Below the pieces are notes generated by a model. The model did not search any database. It was not told the origin of the DNA and saw only the letters and a list, made by a program, of their open reading frames with translations. Below are positions 1 to 6,828 of a stretch of DNA of 16,410 nucleotides, in pieces (the first letter of the stretch is position 1; each line of letters starts with the position of its first letter). The stretch comes from JARIHD01 sp041743655 (lineage in GTDB: Bacteria; Patescibacteriota; Saccharimonadia; Saccharimonadales; UBA4665): positions 1-16,410 of the forward strand of contig JBGTMJ010000061.1 in assembly GCA_041743655.1 (NCBI GenBank), given 5' to 3'. Both the position numbers and the translations under genes were made by a program.

Positions 1-88
1 ACCCTCTTATACTATTCTTAAAAGCTGGGGGTTTACTGTAAAAAATATAACTCTCATGCTTATATAAATGTGTTTACGCTTGTTCAGG

Positions 89-94
89 TATAAT
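89..94 (+). promoter_or_regulatory. -10 box for a probable leaderless transcript of the YbhN-like gene
   Basis: A perfect TATAAT lies 7 nt before the ATG at 102. Transcription normally starts about 7 nt after the -10 box, so the mRNA would begin at or next to the start codon. No Shine-Dalgarno is present and I see no good -35. The other bases from 1 to 88 show nothing I can name. Confidence 0.6.
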
Positions 95-101
95 TTGTTC
101 T

Positions 102-1064
102 ATGGCCAGAACTGTTAACCAAGGTATGCCAAGGGCTACAAATGGTCGAGTCGCAGTGTTTATTATCTTTTTGCTTCTGCTCTATATAATACTTCCGAGG
201 ATAGGTAGCTTTTCAGACAGCTTAGGCTTATTGCGCCGCGCACAGTTTGAACAGGTAGTTCTGGCCGGCCTACTGATAGCTATAACCTATATTTTTGCAG
301 CCGGTATTTACCATGCGCTCGCAGGGAAAAAACTAACCTTTCGCCGTACGTTGCTCGTGCAAATTGCCTCGGCTTTTGCTAACAGGCTGTTGCCTGCTGG
401 TTTGGGGGGCTTAACACTCAATGCGGCATACTTGCGGAAGTCTGGGTACAGTTTGGCTGAGTCACTGGCTACAGTTGCTACCAATAATATTCTAGGTGCC
501 ATAGGGCACATTCTACTTCTGGTCGTAGTAGTGATGATTGGGGGTTACGACGTCCTTTACCGTAATTGGCATGTGCCGAACGTTGAGGGCAGTTGGGTGA
601 TTGCTGTCGGCTTAACGCTGCTTGGTGTCATCTTGTTGCTTGCGAAGAACCTACGACAGTACCTGTATACTTTAGGGTCAGACGTGTACCGATCCGTCGT
701 TGGCATGCGTCAACAACCCTGGCGTCTAGCTTGCGGGTTATCTCTCTCCATTGCTCTTACTATATTCCATGTGCTTGCCTTGCATCTATGTATGCGTGCG
801 GTCGGTGGAGACATTTCATTGTTGGCAGTATTTGTGGTTTTTACAATCGGCATTATCGCTGGTACTGCCACGCCAACACCAGGTGGTTTAGGTGGTGTAG
901 AAGCGGGCTTGGTCGGCGGGCTTGTAGCGTACGGCCTCAATGCCTCTGAAGCGTTGGCAGCGGTGTTGCTCTATAGATTAATTGCCTATTGGCTACTTCT
1001 GTTGCCGGGTTTTATAGCATTTCTATGTATTCGCAAACGGTATATAGCAATTCGTGGTTTATAA
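102..1064 (+). CDS. YbhN/UPF0104-type flippase-like integral membrane protein
   Basis: This 320-residue protein consists mostly of hydrophobic helices, about eight by eye, the first near residues 17-37. It matches the family of the transmembrane part of lysylphosphatidylglycerol synthase (MprF) and its stand-alone relatives (YbhN/UPF0104). The most telling stretch is near residues 255-305: a TPTPGGLGGVEAG segment followed by an Arg/Tyr-Trp helix (LLYRLIAYWLLLLPG), the family signature. Length is normal for the stand-alone form (about 300-340), and the aminoacyl-transferase domain of full MprF is absent. Stand-alone members are thought to move or flip lipid-linked molecules, but the substrate here cannot be read from sequence. 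The ATG at 102 is chosen because a TATAAT sits 7 nt upstream. The stop codon overlaps that of the convergent DUF3152 gene. Confidence 0.85.
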   Translation: MARTVNQGMPRATNGRVAVFIIFLLLLYIILPRIGSFSDSLGLLRRAQFEQVVLAGLLIAITYIFAAGIYHALAGKKLTFRRTLLVQIASAFANRLLPAGLGGLTLNAAYLRKSGYSLAESLATVATNNILGAIGHILLLVVVVMIGGYDVLYRNWHVPNVEGSWVIAVGLTLLGVILLLAKNLRQYLYTLGSDVYRSVVGMRQQPWRLACGLSLSIALTIFHVLALHLCMRAVGGDISLLAVFVVFTIGIIAGTATPTPGGLGGVEAGLVGGLVAYGLNASEALAAVLLYRLIAYWLLLLPGFIAFLCIRKRYIAIRGL

Positions 1065-2474
1065 ACCAAGTCTGCTACCTAGAGCGGACAGTTCGGCACT
1101 GGTTGGCCAAGGGTTAAAGACACAACCCTCAAGATCAATCGACTGTTGTTGCATCACCGGCGCCGATTGGCCTGGCCCATCGCAGTGTTTATGCCCGAAA
1201 CTGAGCCAGTGTCCGGTCTCATGGTTTATAAGCATTGAGCGGTAATCTTCCAAACTGCCACCACTGGCATTCCAGGCTGGGCTGGCCCCCTGCCAGCGAT
1301 CAAAGTTAAGGACTACATTCGCGCCGACACGGCAACTCCACATTGGGTCGCAGATCGCTCCAAAAGTAGGCAGCAGGTTTGCGCTACTCAACCAGACGGT
1401 AAAGTCACAATTGCTTGCCGCATTTTGGAAATCGATTTGACCGCCGAGTGACCATCCGCGCGGGTCGCCCAATGTACTTTGGAGTTTTTGCCGCAATGTA
1501 CTCAAGTGGTCAGTGTCGACCCCTTTGGAAGCCACACAATACGTGTAGGTCTTTTTCGCTACGTATGCAACTAATGTGATGTCGGTATTTTTACGGTTGG
1601 TCAGTCCCGTTGTGATGGTTGCAACTACATGGTTTGTGCCTTGTACCCGAATCCCGAAGAGACTGCCGGTCTTGTTGATATATTCACTTATACTATCTGC
1701 TGATAGCTGGTATATCTCACCCGACTGTATGTACCATGTTGCAATATCCGCACGGGTAGCCTGTCTGCTTTTGCCATTATAGCGCAAGGTAATAGTAGTG
1801 CTCAGTTGTTGGTCTAAAGCCTGTTGGTCGTCGCTGAGGTTGATAGCATGAACCTTAGGTTTAATTCGATGAGTAGGTACGCGTATGTTTGTGTTGGCTT
1901 CGTCAAGACTATCGTAAAGACGTTGGCGTAACGTTGACTGGTCAAGCTCATAGCCCTCTGCAGCCGGCACAATATTGACAGTCGGTCCGTCAAGTACCAG
2001 GCGGGCATTGACCGGCTCTTTACGAAAGGTTTGCTCAAGCTCTTGGGCTTTTTGGGTGAACACTTTGTCATCAATGGCAACGGGAGCTAATAATTGAGCA
2101 GACTTGAACAGGTTCAGTATTGGCAGCCAAGAGCGCTGTTCATGCGCGCTATCAGTTGTGCGGCTGGCATTTTGCTGCGCCCCAAACTCCTTAAGGGGAA
2201 CAGTAGTTTTCTGATTGTCGCTGATTAGCATGACCGACTCAGGTAACAGGTTGAGCTCATCGGTCTTTTGGGCGAGGCTACCGTACGTAACACTTCCTAA
2301 GGCCGCATTCATAACGCTTGTCCGTGGGTACGTGCGATTGCGATATACGGCCCAAAGCCCGACATTGGCAATAGTGAATATGATGAGCAGTGAACAAAGT
2401 ATGACTGCTATAACTCGCCACTTTGGCGTGCGTATGTTTGGCCGCAAATGCCGTCTAGGACCTCTTACTACCAT
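1059..2474 (-). CDS. Membrane-anchored DUF3152 (zincin-like) protein with peptidoglycan-binding-like region
   Basis: The protein has 471 residues. A basic N-terminus and one hydrophobic helix (about 20-44) make a type II anchor, so the rest lies outside the membrane. Residues about 55-300 look like two copies of the PG_binding_4/YoaR-type module found with VanW domains; the phrase VPAAEGYELDQSTL near 169-182 is typical. Residues about 300-471 match DUF3152, a mainly actinobacterial family with a metalloprotease-like core: HETGHWLSFGH at 418-428 gives HExxHxxxxxH (H418, E419, H422, H428), followed by the family motif APVMQQQS, where M441 could act as a metzincin-type Met-turn. Six Cys in the C-terminal half (313, 356, 375, 381, 431, 451) suggest disulfides. 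The likely role is in the cell wall, but no substrate is known. The two module families are firmer than the proteolytic activity. Confidence 0.82.
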   Translation of the reverse strand: MVVRGPRRHLRPNIRTPKWRVIAVILCSLLIIFTIANVGLWAVYRNRTYPRTSVMNAALGSVTYGSLAQKTDELNLLPESVMLISDNQKTTVPLKEFGAQQNASRTTDSAHEQRSWLPILNLFKSAQLLAPVAIDDKVFTQKAQELEQTFRKEPVNARLVLDGPTVNIVPAAEGYELDQSTLRQRLYDSLDEANTNIRVPTHRIKPKVHAINLSDDQQALDQQLSTTITLRYNGKSRQATRADIATWYIQSGEIYQLSADSISEYINKTGSLFGIRVQGTNHVVATITTGLTNRKNTDITLVAYVAKKTYTYCVASKGVDTDHLSTLRQKLQSTLGDPRGWSLGGQIDFQNAASNCDFTVWLSSANLLPTFGAICDPMWSCRVGANVVLNFDRWQGASPAWNASGGSLEDYRSMLINHETGHWLSFGHKHCDGPGQSAPVMQQQSIDLEGCVFNPWPTSAELSALGSRLGL

Positions 2475-2483
2475 ATATCTTTT

Positions 2484-2489
2484 AGTATA
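2484..2489 (-). promoter_or_regulatory. -10 box upstream of the DUF3152 gene, near-leaderless
   Basis: Read on the minus strand, TATACT ends 9 nt before the ATG at 2474. A weak -35 candidate (ATGGCA, 4 of 6) lies 16 nt further upstream. No Shine-Dalgarno lies between the box and the ATG, which fits a leader of only a few bases. The promoter sits in the 58-nt gap after the deaminase gene. Confidence 0.55.
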
Positions 2490-2532
2490 ACTTACCTTGG
2501 CCGGTTGCCATGTACACGTTGGCTGCTAGCAT

Positions 2533-3582
2533 TTACAAGTAGGCAGCTAGGCCACGTTTGTTTGGGAGAAAGGACGCAGCCATCGCTGTGCGGGTGCATT
2601 GCTTGAGCTCCTTTTCGCTCAGTATCCCATTGTCCCTTAATATGCGGTATTGGCTTCGTAGCCGGCACCCCTCTATTACTTCCGGCCAGTCAGTGTTGAT
2701 ACAAAATTTTACTTTGTTTTCTATGAATGTACGTAAGATAAACTTCATCTCATCCATGTTCTCTACGGCTTGGGTTGCGAGGTTGGATAAGGGGCACACC
2801 TCTAAAACAATTTTTCGACGTAGCAACTCCTGCATGAGCGGTTTGTCGTAAGCCGCAAGTATACCATGGCCAATACGCTGGGGGTTCAGATACTCTATCG
2901 CGTCCCACATATCGTTGGCCTTCCGTATTTCGCCGGAATGGACAGTAACCTTTAGCCCATGGCGTCGTGCCTTCTGGAAGAGGGTCGCATACTCTTTGAG
3001 CCGAAAATTAGGACTGGCTGGCCCGGCAACATCTATACCAACTATACCGCGTTTATGATATTTGATGGCCTTTTCGATAATAGTAGTATTGCGTTCCAAA
3101 TCGTATTCCCGGGCTATACAGAATACGATACCCGCGGAGAGCTGCCTGTGCTCAAGAAGCGCACGCTCCATGCCGCGGAGCATGGCCATGATGAGGTGGT
3201 CTAGATCTACCTCGGCATTCAGGTTGTGTTTCATGGGGTTGGTGCGAAGCTCCATGAGGATAATACCGTTTGCCCTGTATGCGCCGCTCATCGTATGATA
3301 GGTGGCTGCTTCCACAGCCAGGGTGCCGGAGCTAAGGCGATCCAATATAGGGTGGTAAATCTCGTTGAAGTATCGGTTGAGCGGCATTGGCCGTGACGGC
3401 GATAACGTCACGTACTCGCAAAATTCATGGAATTCGTCTTTGGGCAGTTTGATCCCCATACTGTTAGCAATTTGCCACAATATTCCAGGGTCAATGGAGG
3501 TACCCAGATGGGCGTGCAGCTCTGCAAGAGGATAATCTGGAAATATATCTACATTATTGTGTTGCAGTTGCTGACGTGCCAT
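2533..3582 (-). CDS. Adenosine-deaminase-family protein with altered substrate pocket
   Basis: The 349-residue TIM-barrel amidohydrolase has the full catalytic set of the adenosine/AMP deaminase family: HAH (H23, H25) after strand 1, HSGE (H215, general acid E218), RIGHG (H239) and NTD (zinc ligand D298). Length fits the family (330-360). Two residues that bind adenosine in classical ADA are changed. The Asp after HxHL that holds the ribose 5'-OH is Gly27 (HAHLGTS instead of HxHLDG), and the second Asp of the TDDP motif that contacts purine N7 is Trp299 (NTDWP). Deamination chemistry should be intact, but the substrate is probably not plain adenosine. The ATG lies 6 nt after the stop of the deacetylase gene with no convincing Shine-Dalgarno, so translation is likely coupled. 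There is no signal peptide, so it is cytoplasmic. Confidence 0.85.
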   Translation of the reverse strand: MARQQLQHNNVDIFPDYPLAELHAHLGTSIDPGILWQIANSMGIKLPKDEFHEFCEYVTLSPSRPMPLNRYFNEIYHPILDRLSSGTLAVEAATYHTMSGAYRANGIILMELRTNPMKHNLNAEVDLDHLIMAMLRGMERALLEHRQLSAGIVFCIAREYDLERNTTIIEKAIKYHKRGIVGIDVAGPASPNFRLKEYATLFQKARRHGLKVTVHSGEIRKANDMWDAIEYLNPQRIGHGILAAYDKPLMQELLRRKIVLEVCPLSNLATQAVENMDEMKFILRTFIENKVKFCINTDWPEVIEGCRLRSQYRILRDNGILSEKELKQCTRTAMAASFLPNKRGLAAYL

Positions 3583-3588
3583 TACTGC

Positions 3589-5394
3589 TTATGACGGCTT
3601 GATCCATAGAACATTATCGATGTAACCGCTTGCCCCTGAACCACCAGTGAGTATAACCTGTAAAGACGCTTTCTTAACAGCTGTTGAGGTCGGCTTGTAA
3701 CTAAGGGTCACATTACCTGTCGATACGCTGCGTGGACCGGCATAGTACTTGCCGCTCACCCAGTTGCCAGCAGCGTCATATTCGTCCACGTAGAAACCTA
3801 TCTCATTGTTCTGAATCGTCAGCAGTTTGACATATGGCTTCAAGGTATATGTAACCACACTGTCTACGTCCAATTTTGGCGAAAACAAATGTGCATTGCC
3901 CGTAGTAGGGGCAGTCATCTTAACTGACTTTGCCTGGTTCTCAGGGCTACCGTTGTTAGAGCTGTCGGACGCGAATGCTGCCGCGTTGTCGGTGGTCCAA
4001 CCGGCACTTATGCCACTATCGAACGTGCTGTTGGGCATAATGTTAGTTGTTGCGGGTGGGGGTGGTGTAGTAGGGCCACTGCCGTCCAGAGCAAACCATT
4101 GAAAGTTATCGAGGTACGCAGTAATACCAGAATTGGGTGTTACATACACTTGCAAGCTTGCCTGTTTGACGTTTACGGAAGTCGGTTTGTAGGTAAAGGC
4201 AATTGATTTTACATAAGGCGTGCTCTCGGCCCGCTTCCACTGCCCGCTTACCCAGTTACCACTGATGTCATATTCGTCGATGTAGTAACCAAGCTCACCG
4301 CTGGTCCGGCTTGAGAGGTTAAGAAAACTCTTGAGTAAGTATGTCTTGGTCATATCTACCGCAGTTTTTGGAGTGAATAAGTGCGTGCTTGTTGTGGGTG
4401 CAGCAGCTATCTTAATGGAATTAGTCGAGCTTGGGAAGCTGCCGTTGTTGGCTGTATCCTTGGAAACGGCTGTTGCCGTATCGGTAGTCCAGCCATTGGC
4501 AATGCCACTATCGAACGTGCTGTTGGGCAGTAGGTTTATATCACTCGTTATTACACCTTGTTTGGGGTTTACGGTCTTAATGAGGCCTGCGGTTTGCTTA
4601 GACTTGACATATGCGGCTATCTGACCAAGTTTTGCTGTGCTGTATTCAAAATCATCAGGGTCGGTACTTGGAGTGACTTTTATATCATGAAAAGTTAAGA
4701 CCAGCCAGTGCTTGCCGGCGATAGCTGCGTCGATTTTGGCTTTTACTTGAGCAACAGTTACGCCCTCCTGAACAGGGTAATTATTCAAAAGATAGTCGTT
4801 AAAGGGCCAGATGTTATTGTCTACATCGGCAAAACCACGGTGAGAAGTATAGAACTTGGCAATTTGGGCCAGCACAGCTGGGTCGTAATCGCCATATGGG
4901 CTGGCAAAGCTTGTGGCATTAATGCCACGCGCGGCCAAGTCAGCCTTACTTTGGGACAACTCTTGGACAACCTGGGCAGTCGTGAGTTTGTTTGCCTGGC
5001 ATTCCGGAGGCGTATTGCTGGTCAAACATGGGTGCGTTACGGTATGCGAGCCAATCTCCCAGCCATAGGTAGTTTGCAATTGGGCAATCTGATTCCAGGT
5101 CATGTAGGGAGTGTCCGTTTTTGCCCGGCACGTATTAGGGACAGTTGTCATACCAACACAACTGGTGGTTACATAACTTGTTCCGCTTAGGCCGTATGTT
5201 GCAAGCGTAGGAGCTGCCTGAGTTCTAACACTGGCAAAGCCATCATCAAATGTAAAAGAAACCCTTGCTGTTGCGGCGGGCTGCGAGACGACGGCTAAAG
5301 CCTGGACAGGTAGCACGATACCGCTAATAAGTATTGCTGCTAACGTTGTGGCTAACCATTTTTTTCGGGGGCGGTATAATTTTGAAATTGTCAC
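3589..5394 (-). CDS. Secreted CE4 polysaccharide deacetylase with two tandem C-terminal CBM-like modules
   Basis: The protein has 601 residues. It has a signal peptide (basic residues 8-12, hydrophobic core about 14-34, probable cleavage after ALA at 32-34). The NodB/CE4 domain spans about 43-280: TFDDG (D50 base, D51 metal), HTVTH (H117, H121 metal), SPYGD at 165-169, and LTFHD (catalytic H236). Such enzymes remove N-acetyl groups from chitin-like glycans or peptidoglycan. Two homologous beta-rich modules follow (about 287-437 and 451-601). Both start (L/M)PNSTFDSGI, contain YY/FY-(I/V)DEYD and GNWVSG, and end in a YLDN/YIDN strand, like glycan-binding jelly rolls; a Pro-rich linker (about 438-450) separates them. 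There is no sortase motif or C-terminal anchor. Translation starts at GTG 5394 with AAAGGTG 9 nt upstream. Substrate and binding specificity are unknown. Confidence 0.88.
   Translation of the reverse strand: MTISKLYRPRKKWLATTLAAILISGIVLPVQALAVVSQPAATARVSFTFDDGFASVRTQAAPTLATYGLSGTSYVTTSCVGMTTVPNTCRAKTDTPYMTWNQIAQLQTTYGWEIGSHTVTHPCLTSNTPPECQANKLTTAQVVQELSQSKADLAARGINATSFASPYGDYDPAVLAQIAKFYTSHRGFADVDNNIWPFNDYLLNNYPVQEGVTVAQVKAKIDAAIAGKHWLVLTFHDIKVTPSTDPDDFEYSTAKLGQIAAYVKSKQTAGLIKTVNPKQGVITSDINLLPNSTFDSGIANGWTTDTATAVSKDTANNGSFPSSTNSIKIAAAPTTSTHLFTPKTAVDMTKTYLLKSFLNLSSRTSGELGYYIDEYDISGNWVSGQWKRAESTPYVKSIAFTYKPTSVNVKQASLQVYVTPNSGITAYLDNFQWFALDGSGPTTPPPPATTNIMPNSTFDSGISAGWTTDNAAAFASDSSNNGSPENQAKSVKMTAPTTGNAHLFSPKLDVDSVVTYTLKPYVKLLTIQNNEIGFYVDEYDAAGNWVSGKYYAGPRSVSTGNVTLSYKPTSTAVKKASLQVILTGGSGASGYIDNVLWIKPS
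4010..4037 (-). repeat. 28-nt direct repeat, copy 1 (start of second CBM-like module)
   Basis: This 28-nt stretch is identical to 4502-4529. Both encode the PNSTFDSGI opening of the two tandem modules. Identity at silent positions, within modules that differ elsewhere, points to a fairly recent internal duplication, gene conversion or strong local constraint. Confidence 0.9.
4502..4529 (-). repeat. 28-nt direct repeat, copy 2 (start of first CBM-like module)
   Basis: Identical over 28 nt to 4010-4037, with 492 nt between copy starts (164 codons, one module plus linker). It marks the module boundary in the deacetylase gene. Confidence 0.9.
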
Positions 5395-5403
5395 GTTCGC
5401 TTA

Positions 5404-5410
5404 CACCTTT
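5404..5410 (-). promoter_or_regulatory. Ribosome binding site deciding the GTG start of the deacetylase
   Basis: Read on the minus strand, AAAGGTG lies 9 nt before the GTG at 5394. There is no ATG in frame between this site and the hydrophobic core of the signal peptide, so GTG is the only sensible start. Confidence 0.6.
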
Positions 5411-5453
5411 CGTTTGCTGGCTTTATCTTCTCACCTCGGACGTTCTATTCGAA

Positions 5454-5482
5454 ATTATACCACAGTAACGCAAGAAGGTAAA
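5454..5482 (-). promoter_or_regulatory. Extended -10 promoter of the deacetylase-deaminase operon
   Basis: On the minus strand there is a consensus TATAAT (5459-5454) preceded by TGG, an extended -10 (TGnTATAAT). A -35 candidate TTTACC (5482-5477, 4 of 6) lies exactly 17 nt upstream. The start site would fall near 5447 and give a leader of about 50 nt, in contrast to the leaderless promoters elsewhere in the window. Confidence 0.65.
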
Positions 5483-5556
5483 GCTTATCTTACAGGAGAA
5501 TATACCCACACCTCAAGGAACAACAAAAGAAGAGTTTTCTAACCAATAGGTTGCAG

Positions 5557-5565
5557 TGATAAACT
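5557..5565 (+). promoter_or_regulatory. Possible extended -10 for the HExxH gene
   Basis: TGATAAACT fits TGn plus a 4-of-6 -10 (TAAACT), ending 9 nt before the ATG at 5575. No Shine-Dalgarno is seen. The spacing matches the leaderless pattern of other genes here, but the hexamer is weak. Confidence 0.35.
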
Positions 5566-5574
5566 ACTGGCAGT

Positions 5575-6288
5575 ATGCTACTCCGTTTCAAGCCCGCTAC
5601 TAAAGACCCTAGCGACATCCTAGATACTGCCTACGTACGGTCTTTGTGGCAACGATCCGGCTCGTCATATAGCGCAGCTGCCCAGAAAGTGACAGGATTG
5701 ACGTTTATCAATCAAGGACTAACTGTCTCCTGTGGTCAATATAAGCTTAATACGTCCGGTATAGCCTATAGAGAAGCAGTTAAGATCACTACCCATCGTT
5801 TTGTAGCCGGAAGCGGATTTAAACATGCACGTAAGGAAGACAACGAACTTTTAGCCGTTCTGACCCATGAATTGGGTCACAGGCTACTGGCTGAACATAG
5901 GATAGTTCCTCCATACCCCTACCCTAGGCGAGATTATGAGATGCACCGTATGTTGTTTGTCTTCTTGTATGACACATGGGTGACGGCATTTGGAGAAGCC
6001 AAGGCCAAAGAATTCACCGTTTATCATGATTATCCAAACGAGCCAGAATATAGGGAACATTATGATTCCTGGAACTGGGCTAGGCATTTACCGCCGAACA
6101 AGCGTAAGAGACTTACTGCATATCTAGTCAAGCATAAACGGTTACCGGCTGGACCTGTTTCGAGTAGCGTACCGGCGCCATCTTTTACTCCGCAAAAAGA
6201 CGACTCTTTCTTAGATGCATGGAGAGTAAAACGGACAAGCACAAAAGCATCCGTACAACACGGCCCATGGGCTAAGAGATATTTCTGA
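5575..6288 (+). CDS. Cytosolic HExxH putative zinc metalloprotein, unknown family
   Basis: I do not recognise this 237-residue protein as a named family. It has no signal peptide or membrane helix. The centre carries LTHELGHRLLAEH: H98, E99 and H102 form a classic HExxH zinc-binding motif. E122 lies 20 residues after H102, where gluzincins often place the third ligand (the segment 120-126 reads DYEMHRM). H108 offers the alternative HExxHxxxxxH arrangement. Around 128-170 the chain is aromatic-rich (FVFLYDTW, EHYDSWNWARH). The basic C-terminus, with a run of Pro, Ser and Thr near 190-207, looks flexible. It stands alone on the plus strand between two minus-strand operons. A metalloprotease or zincin-like toxin/regulator role is possible; only the zinc motif is seen directly. 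Confidence 0.7.
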   Translation: MLLRFKPATKDPSDILDTAYVRSLWQRSGSSYSAAAQKVTGLTFINQGLTVSCGQYKLNTSGIAYREAVKITTHRFVAGSGFKHARKEDNELLAVLTHELGHRLLAEHRIVPPYPYPRRDYEMHRMLFVFLYDTWVTAFGEAKAKEFTVYHDYPNEPEYREHYDSWNWARHLPPNKRKRLTAYLVKHKRLPAGPVSSSVPAPSFTPQKDDSFLDAWRVKRTSTKASVQHGPWAKRYF

Positions 6289-6426
6289 CTGGGTTATTAC
6301 TAGCGGATATTCCCTTGTGTTTTTGAGAAACCTTGCACCATTTATATCTATATAGTAAATAGCTGGTTCAGTCTTCTCCGTAAAATCAATAGAGTATATC
6401 CATTCGACATAGTGCCTTAAGCTCAC
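6211..6426 (-). CDS. Possible small protein or decayed gene fragment downstream of the response regulator
   Basis: A 71-codon frame starts with GTG 21 nt after the response-regulator stop, directly behind an in-frame TGA. Its first 46 residues (about 6289-6426) read like a real protein, with amphipathic strands such as VEWIYSIDFTEK, AIYYIDINGARFL and EYPLVITQ. The last 25 residues overlap the HExxH gene antisense, are Cys-rich and look non-coding. There is no Shine-Dalgarno. It could be a small gene read with the signalling operon, a remnant truncated by its neighbour, or chance. This is the only content I can propose for the 159-nt gap 6289-6447. Confidence 0.25.
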   Translation of the reverse strand: MSLRHYVEWIYSIDFTEKTEPAIYYIDINGARFLKNTREYPLVITQSEISLSPWAVLYGCFCACPFYSPCI

Positions 6427-6447
6427 TCAGACAGACTATTTCTAATG

Positions 6448-6828
6448 TTAATTTTCAAGTGATTTTATGACATCAAGGAGGTCGCTCAGGCTTATTTCGG
6501 CCTTAATAACGTAGCCGTCCATGTCTTGTTTCACTTCTGGACTTACTTTGCTGGCATCGCCTAGGTTGGTGAGCATCACAATTTTTGTCGTTGTGCAGTT
6601 GTAGGAGGGGTCGTGGCGTAAGATCTTCAAGACTTCAAAACCGTCTTTCTTGGGCATCATGATGTCTAAAAATATCAGGTCTGGCCTGTATACCTTGGCC
6701 TTTTCGATACCATCCTCACCATCATTTGCCGTCATAACATCATAGCCATGATCCTTCAGGAATAACAGATACAAGTTTCGTAATTCAACATTGTCTTCAA
6801 CGAGCAGTATTTTTTGTAACCCAGCCAC
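6448..6828 (-). CDS. Receiver-only (CheY-like) response regulator
   Basis: With the GTG start at 6828 the product is 126 residues and is a single receiver domain. It has the acidic pair E11/D12 (VEDN), phospho-acceptor D55 in LIFLDIMMP, switch T87 (MLTN) and K109 (VIKAE). No DNA-binding or enzymatic output domain follows, so it must act through protein contacts or a phosphorelay. A longer frame reaches a TTG at 6879, but GTG 6828 is preferred because TTAGGAGG lies just upstream and the length then matches CheY-like proteins. The gene starts inside the kinase gene (32-nt overlap, different frame), so the two are translationally coupled, and the kinase is the obvious phosphodonor. Confidence 0.88.
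   Translation of the reverse strand: MAGLQKILLVEDNVELRNLYLLFLKDHGYDVMTANDGEDGIEKAKVYRPDLIFLDIMMPKKDGFEVLKILRHDPSYNCTTTKIVMLTNLGDASKVSPEVKQDMDGYVIKAEISLSDLLDVIKSLEN

Noticed and set aside
593..949. 118-codon open frame on the plus strand within the YbhN-like gene
   Set aside because: It lies wholly inside a strongly supported membrane-protein gene in another frame and has a Cys/Arg/Trp-rich, non-protein-like composition.
2521..2552. GCTGC/GCAGC inverted repeat at the end of the deaminase gene
   Set aside because: The stem is only 5 bp, partly in coding sequence, and lacks a U-run.
3062..3298. Plus-strand frames antisense to the deaminase gene
   Set aside because: They are shadows of a conserved enzyme gene and have no promoter or ribosome site.
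4708..5190. 160-codon plus-strand frame antisense to the deacetylase
   Set aside because: It covers the catalytic CE4 region on the opposite strand, where all conserved motifs belong to the minus-strand gene; its own sequence matches no known family.
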